Shown one piece after another: positions 60,384-64,000 of a stretch of DNA of 64,000 bases. The stretch spans positions 1 through 64,000 of the forward strand of contig CAUJHF010000017.1 of the NCBI GenBank assembly GCA_963204745.1, read 5' to 3'. The stretch's first letter is position 1. The number at the start of each line of letters is the position of its first letter. The notes beneath the pieces were generated by a model, which saw nothing but the letters and a program-made list of their open reading frames with translations, was not told where the DNA came from and made no database searches. Made by a program: the position numbers and the translations under genes. The stretch is from Pseudomonadota bacterium (GTDB lineage: Bacteria; Pseudomonadota; Gammaproteobacteria; Steroidobacterales; GCA-2729495).

Positions 60384-61166
60384 ATGGCTGAGTTCACCCT
60401 GCCTGCCAATTCCAGAGTCACGCCCGGCAAGAACTACCCGGCTGCTGAAGGCGCTACGCGTGTGCGCGATTTCCGGATATACCGGTATGACCCGGATGCC
60501 GGACAGAACCCTCGCGTAGACACCTATTCAGTGGATCTTGGCCGTTGCGGTCCGATGGTTCTCGATGCGCTCATCAAGATCAAGAATGAGGTTGATCCCA
60601 CGCTGACTTTCCGCCGCTCCTGCCGTGAAGGTATCTGCGGTTCGTGCGCGATGAACATCGACGGACTGAACACGCTGGCCTGCACGCAGGCAATCGAGGA
60701 TATTCGTGGCGATGTGAAGATCTATCCTCTGCCGCACATGCCGGTCATCAAGGATCTGGTGCCTGACCTGACAAACTTCTATGCGCAGTACGCTTCGATC
60801 AAGCCCTGGCTGCAGACACAGACGCCGCCGCCGCCTGACAGCGAGCGGCTGCAGTCCAAGCAGGACCAGGAACTGATCAACAGCCCTTCCGCCTGCATCC
60901 TTTGCGCCTGCTGCTCGACGAGCTGCCCCAGCTACTGGTGGAACAGCGACCGCTATCTTGGTCCGGCCACGCTGCTGGCAGCGTATCGCTGGCTGGTGGA
61001 CACGCGCGATGAGGCAACGGGTGAACGCCTCGATCATCTGGAAGATCCATTCAGGCTGTATCGCTGCCATACGATCATGAACTGCACGAATGCGTGCCCG
61101 AAAGATCTCAATCCGGCCAAGGCGATTGCCTCGATCAAGCGCATGCTGGTCGAACGTCGACTGTGA
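60384..61166 (+). CDS. sdhB: Succinate dehydrogenase iron-sulfur subunit
   Basis: 260 residues. The plant-type [2Fe-2S] site is [15 protein letters not shown] with a later Cys (LACTQ); the [4Fe-4S] and [3Fe-4S] sites are [16 protein letters not shown] and [18 protein letters not shown]. Passes electrons from SdhA to quinone in SdhCD. Follows sdhA by two bases. Confidence 0.97.
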   Translation: MAEFTLPANSRVTPGKNYPAAEGATRVRDFRIYRYDPDAGQNPRVDTYSVDLGRCGPMVLDALIKIKNEVDPTLTFRRSCREGICGSCAMNIDGLNTLACTQAIEDIRGDVKIYPLPHMPVIKDLVPDLTNFYAQYASIKPWLQTQTPPPPDSERLQSKQDQELINSPSACILCACCSTSCPSYWWNSDRYLGPATLLAAYRWLVDTRDEATGERLDHLEDPFRLYRCHTIMNCTNACPKDLNPAKAIASIKRMLVERRL

Positions 61167-61402
61167 ATCCGGGTCAGCTGCGCTGGCGGTGCCGGCGCGG
61201 GATGCGTGAACTCGACGTTCTCCTGCTGCGTTATCTCGATGCGACCTTTCCGCTCGCGCCGGAAGCTGATCGCCAGGCTTTCGAGCAACTCCTTTCCTGG
61301 CAGGATCCGGACATAGTCGACTTGCTGGCCGGTCGCACGAGCAGTGAAGATCCGGGTCTGCGCCATGTGGTCGAACAACTTCTCATTCGGTCTCCGGATT
61401 GA
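61163..61402 (+). CDS. sdhE: FAD assembly factor SdhE
   Basis: 79 residues from a GTG at 61163 that overlaps the sdhB stop. RRGMRELD contains the RGxxE motif needed for flavinylating Sdh[19 protein letters not shown] is typical of the family. It is the second assembly factor for complex II in this operon. The 3' end overlaps ygfX. Confidence 0.92.
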   Translation: MNPGQLRWRCRRGMRELDVLLLRYLDATFPLAPEADRQAFEQLLSWQDPDIVDLLAGRTSSEDPGLRHVVEQLLIRSPD

Positions 61403-61772
61403 ACGGCACTGGTGTCTGCCGGCCAGCATTGTTGTTATCACGCTGGCTGGACTCCTGGCGATTTGGCTGAGCCGGCTGCCTGGCGTCTGCGCGCTGCCGC
61501 TCGCAACCCTTGCCTGCGTGCAGGGCTGGCGTGCGCTGCGCACCGGCTGCGCGGTGTCTGGTATCACGATGGATGCTGCGGGACGGATCCGGCAGGAAGG
61601 GCGCACAGACTCCGAGCTGCAGCTCACGGGCCGGCCATGGATAGTGCCCGGCGTCGCGACCGGCTTTCGGCTGACTGATCGTGATGGACTCACCGCATCG
61701 ATCATCCTGTTGCGGTGTCAGCTTTGCGCCGATACCTGGCGTCGATTGCTGGTTCGACTTCGACGAAATTAA
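61365..61772 (+). CDS. ygfX: YgfX-like membrane protein
   Basis: 135 residues from the ATG at 61365, overlapping sdhE by 38 bases. Two adjacent hydrophobic segments (~18-60) are followed by a cytoplasmic domain with [15 protein letters not shown], as in YgfX (CptA). The sdhE-ygfX pair is conserved in gammaproteobacteria; in E. coli the pair was described as a toxin-antitoxin system affecting cytoskeletal proteins, while the SdhE flavinylation role is better established. Confidence 0.8.
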   Translation: MWSNNFSFGLRIERHWCLPASIVVITLAGLLAIWLSRLPGVCALPLATLACVQGWRALRTGCAVSGITMDAAGRIRQEGRTDSELQLTGRPWIVPGVATGFRLTDRDGLTASIILLRCQLCADTWRRLLVRLRRN

Positions 61773-61861
61773 TCCCCCTGCCTTGAGTTAGAATCGGTCT
61801 TACGCTGCACCGTGTTTGCAGTGTGTTTATATTCCGGATTCGGGACACGGATCACGCGAGG

Positions 61862-61889
61862 CGAACTTTCAGTTTTCATCAGGGTCTAC
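61862..61889 (+). promoter_or_regulatory. Candidate sigma-E autoregulatory promoter of rpoE
   Basis: CGAACTT (61862-61868) and TCTAC (61885-61889) with a 16-bp spacer, close to the sigma-E pattern GGAACTT-N16-TCTNA, 51 bases upstream of rpoE. Autoregulation of rpoE from such a promoter is known in related bacteria. Confidence 0.6.
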
Positions 61890-61939
61890 TCGACCGGTGA
61901 ACTGACCATCGTCCGCGCTCCGTCAAAGGACCAGCGGGC

Positions 61940-62515
61940 ATGGCAGTAACCGACGGTGACCAGCTTCTCGTAGAGCGTGCCCAGGGCGGTGACCGGGGCG
62001 CATTCGACCTGCTGGTTCTCAAGTACCAACAGAAGATCGTCAAGCTCGTGATGCGTTTTGTGCGTGACCCGACCGATGCGCTGGATGTTTCCCAGGAAGC
62101 CTTCATCAAGGCTTACCGGGCCTTGCCTTCGTTCCGTGGTGACAGCGCCTTTTATACGTGGTTGTATCGAATTGCCATCAACGCTGCAAAGAACCATCTT
62201 GCCGCAGTCAAGCGCAGGCCACCCGAACAGGAGCTCGACAGCCAGGATCCGGATTACTACGCAGGCGATGCCCGTTTGCGTGACGAAGAATCGCCGGAGG
62301 GGCTCGTCATGCAGGAGCAGTTGCGGCAGACCATCGCGCGGGCGATTGCCGGTCTGCCGGACGAACTGCGGACAGCGATCGTACTTCGGGAGATCGAAGG
62401 TTTGAGTTACGAAGAAATTGCACAGGCGATGGATTGTCCGGTCGGTACGGTTCGTTCACGGATATTTCGTGCGCGCGAAGCGATCGATGCCTGCATCCGG
62501 CCACTGGTCAACTGA
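61940..62515 (+). CDS. rpoE: RNA polymerase sigma factor RpoE (AlgU)
   Basis: Extracytoplasmic-function sigma factor for envelope stress. 191 residues: sigma region 2 with DALDVSQEAFIKAYRAL and FYTWLYRIAINAAKNHL, and region 4 with LREIEGLSYEEIAQAM plus the helix-turn-helix GTVRSRIFRAREAI. It heads rpoE-rseA-rseB, and its targets would include BAM and LPS genes of the kind found earlier in the window. The rseA ATG follows after one base. Confidence 0.95.
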   Translation: MAVTDGDQLLVERAQGGDRGAFDLLVLKYQQKIVKLVMRFVRDPTDALDVSQEAFIKAYRALPSFRGDSAFYTWLYRIAINAAKNHLAAVKRRPPEQELDSQDPDYYAGDARLRDEESPEGLVMQEQLRQTIARAIAGLPDELRTAIVLREIEGLSYEEIAQAMDCPVGTVRSRIFRAREAIDACIRPLVN

Positions 62516-62516
62516 G

Positions 62517-63143
62517 ATGAGCAAGGTACCCGATGCCATGCCGGATATCGTTGCTGAACAGTTGTCGGCGTGGCTCGATGATGAATTGCCTGGCGCTGAG
62601 CTCAGGCTGCTCACAGCCCGGCTTGCCCAAAACCCCGAGCAGCGCAGCCGATTGGGACGATATGGGCTGATAGGTGCCGCGCTGCGCAGTAGTGGGCATC
62701 CCGCAGCAGGTGCACAGCAGCTGAGTGATCGGGTGCGTTGCGCGCTGGAAGCTGATTTGCCGATCGCTGCGGGCAGCCGGCCTGGAACGATTGCCCCCGA
62801 TCGCCGCTGGCAGGACAATATCGTCCCTTTTGCCGCTGCAGCAACTGTGTTGCTGACCCTCTTCGTGATGGCGACTCTCAGGAGTCCGGAACCCGCACCA
62901 GTCGTGACAATGCAGGCGAACAGGGTCGGCATGTTCATGCCGGCAGCTGCAACTTCAGGACGTTATCGTCAGCCGCAGTTTGCGGACCGGACGCCGCTGT
63001 CGCGGCAGCGTCTGACCAATTATCTGGTCTGGCATGGTGAATATACCGGCGCAATTGCGGTGCAGGCGGCGGAGTCGCGCATCGTCAACGACCGTGGCTA
63101 CGCAGCCGCCGTGCGTACACGCTTCGAGTATCCGGCGAAATGA
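62517..63143 (+). CDS. rseA: Anti-sigma-E factor RseA (MucA-like)
   Basis: 208 residues. The cytoplasmic N-terminal domain has EQLSAWLDDELPGAEL, the sigma-E-binding signature; a single membrane helix spans ~101-121; the periplasmic tail ends in RFEYPAK. Regulated proteolysis by DegS then RseP (encoded here at 22.7-24.1 kb) would free sigma-E. The ATG at 62517 is the right start; the open frame extends back into rpoE. Confidence 0.9.
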   Translation: MSKVPDAMPDIVAEQLSAWLDDELPGAELRLLTARLAQNPEQRSRLGRYGLIGAALRSSGHPAAGAQQLSDRVRCALEADLPIAAGSRPGTIAPDRRWQDNIVPFAAAATVLLTLFVMATLRSPEPAPVVTMQANRVGMFMPAAATSGRYRQPQFADRTPLSRQRLTNYLVWHGEYTGAIAVQAAESRIVNDRGYAAAVRTRFEYPAK

Positions 63144-64000
63144 GTCGTTTGCTGGTCGATACGCGACGGGCCTTGTTTTGTGCTGTTTGCGGTCTGGCGT
63201 GCGTACTCGGTTTTCCCGCATGGGCTGACGGCGAACCGCAGAGCTGGCTGGGGCGCATGGAGCACGCACTCGGCAGCCTCAACTATGAAGGCACGCTGGT
63301 ACAGATGCATGGCGACGAGGCTTCGATCATGCATATCGTTCACCGTGTCGATGGTGGCCGAAGTGCCGAGCGTATTACGGCGATGGACGAGGTCGGTCGC
63401 GAGATCATTCGCCGGGGCGAGGACGTTACCTGCATTTTTCCTGACCAGCGCACGGTGATCGTCGGCCGGCGCACCAATGGCGAGAACGGGACCAGTCTCC
63501 TGCAGCAGCAGTTTCCGAACGATATCCGCTTCGACAGCAATTACTACCGGCTTGCGATTGCGAGTGGCGGTCGGCTGGTCGGGCGGCTGACGTGGATGGT
63601 CACGGTCAAGCCGATGGACCAGTATCGTTATGGTTATCGGCTCTGGCTTGATCGCGGTACCGCCATGCCACTGAAGGTGCAGATTTCCGACGAGGACGAT
63701 TCTGTGGTCGAACAGCTGCTGTTCTCGGAAATTTCGCTGCCGGAGCAGATTCCTGCCGAGGCCCTGAAACCGTCCGTCAGCACCGATGGATTTACATGGC
63801 GTCGTTCAGATACGGCAGCGTCGCCGGTATCGGCTGGTCCGGTGAGCGCAGTCCAGCCGGCCTGGCGGGCCGTGTCGCTGCCGCCGGGCTTCCGGTTGCG
63901 TACCGCCCGTTCAAGGCAGGTCGAGGGTGGCAGTGCGCCGATGGAACACCTCGTCTACACGGATGGTATCGCCAGTGTGTCGGTGTTCATCGAGGCTGGT
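63140..64000 (+). CDS. rseB: Sigma-E regulatory protein RseB (MucB-like), partial at right edge
   Basis: 287 codons are visible with no stop before the window ends. A signal peptide (cleavage near PAWA, residue ~29) leads into the large MucB/RseB domain: SLNYEGTLVQMHGD, IMHIVHRVDGG, YRYGYRLWLDRGTAMPLKVQ and PPGFRL at the start of the small domain. Periplasmic RseB shields RseA from DegS and senses lipoproteins or LPS. The ATG overlaps the rseA stop by four bases. The last third of the protein lies outside the window only in small part, judging by the usual ~320 residues. Confidence 0.93.
   Translation, partial: MSRLLVDTRRALFCAVCGLACVLGFPAWADGEPQSWLGRMEHALGSLNYEGTLVQMHGDEASIMHIVHRVDGGRSAERITAMDEVGREIIRRGEDVTCIFPDQRTVIVGRRTNGENGTSLLQQQFPNDIRFDSNYYRLAIASGGRLVGRLTWMVTVKPMDQYRYGYRLWLDRGTAMPLKVQISDEDDSVVEQLLFSEISLPEQIPAEALKPSVSTDGFTWRRSDTAASPVSAGPVSAVQPAWRAVSLPPGFRLRTARSRQVEGGSAPMEHLVYTDGIASVSVFIEAG

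Overview
The window is a compact, GC-rich stretch of a gammaproteobacterial chromosome. The evidence is the collinear block rpsB-tsf-pyrH-frr-uppS-cdsA-rseP-bamA-skp-lpxD-lpxA-lpxB-rnhB-dnaE-accA-tilS-pyrG-kdsA-eno-ftsB, the surE-pcm-nlpD block, the sdhCDAB-sdhE-ygfX-rpoE-rseA-rseB block and a Gram-negative envelope (LPS, BAM, RseP/RseA/RseB). I cannot assign a genus. PrsK/PrsR regulators of the PEP-CTERM/exopolysaccharide type and a GTP-type PEP carboxykinase point to an environmental, non-enterobacterial lineage.

Layout. 1-1100: the N-terminal part of a Fic-family gene running off the left edge, an AT-richer gene-free stretch with palindromes, and a tRNA-Glu with its terminator. 1.2-11.9 kb: the PrsK/PrsR two-component pair, galE, dusA, a SAM methyltransferase, a class III cyclase-FHA fusion, pckG, tsaB and dsbB. 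11.9-17.4 kb, minus strand: map-glnD-dapD-dapE. 17.5-41.1 kb: a long plus-strand run covering translation (S2, EF-Ts, RRF), UMP kinase, undecaprenyl and phospholipid precursors, RseP/BamA/Skp, lipid A, DNA polymerase III alpha, AccA, TilS, CTP synthase, KDO synthesis, enolase and FtsB. 41.1-45.8 kb: an accessory patch where ispD/ispF/truD would normally lie, holding an enoyl-CoA isomerase-like protein, a membrane-anchored ABM-domain protein, a Tat-exported nitrilase-like protein without the catalytic Cys, a DUF5062-like protein, a CIA30 protein, a PNPOx-like protein and an exported fasciclin protein. 45.9-57.5 kb: ubiD, smr, surE-pcm-nlpD, an Mth938-like gene, recJ, prfB with its programmed frameshift, lysS, a lipoprotein, nhaA and ygfZ. 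57.5-61.8 kb: succinate dehydrogenase flanked by assembly factors of two families (SDHAF4-type and SdhE). 61.9-64 kb: the sigma-E operon with a candidate autoregulatory promoter, ending inside rseB.

The main oddities are gaps in otherwise conserved order: dxr is absent between cdsA and rseP, ispD/ispF after ftsB, fabZ between lpxD and lpxA, and rpoS after nlpD. The joint loss of dxr and ispD/ispF from their usual places raises the question of which isoprenoid route this organism uses. Two proteins look like catalytically altered members of enzyme families: the cyclase-FHA fusion and the nitrilase-like protein. Several strong leader or intergenic hairpins (pckG, rpsB-tsf, the fasciclin gene) are candidate cis-regulatory RNAs. 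I saw no CRISPR array, rRNA or complete insertion sequence.
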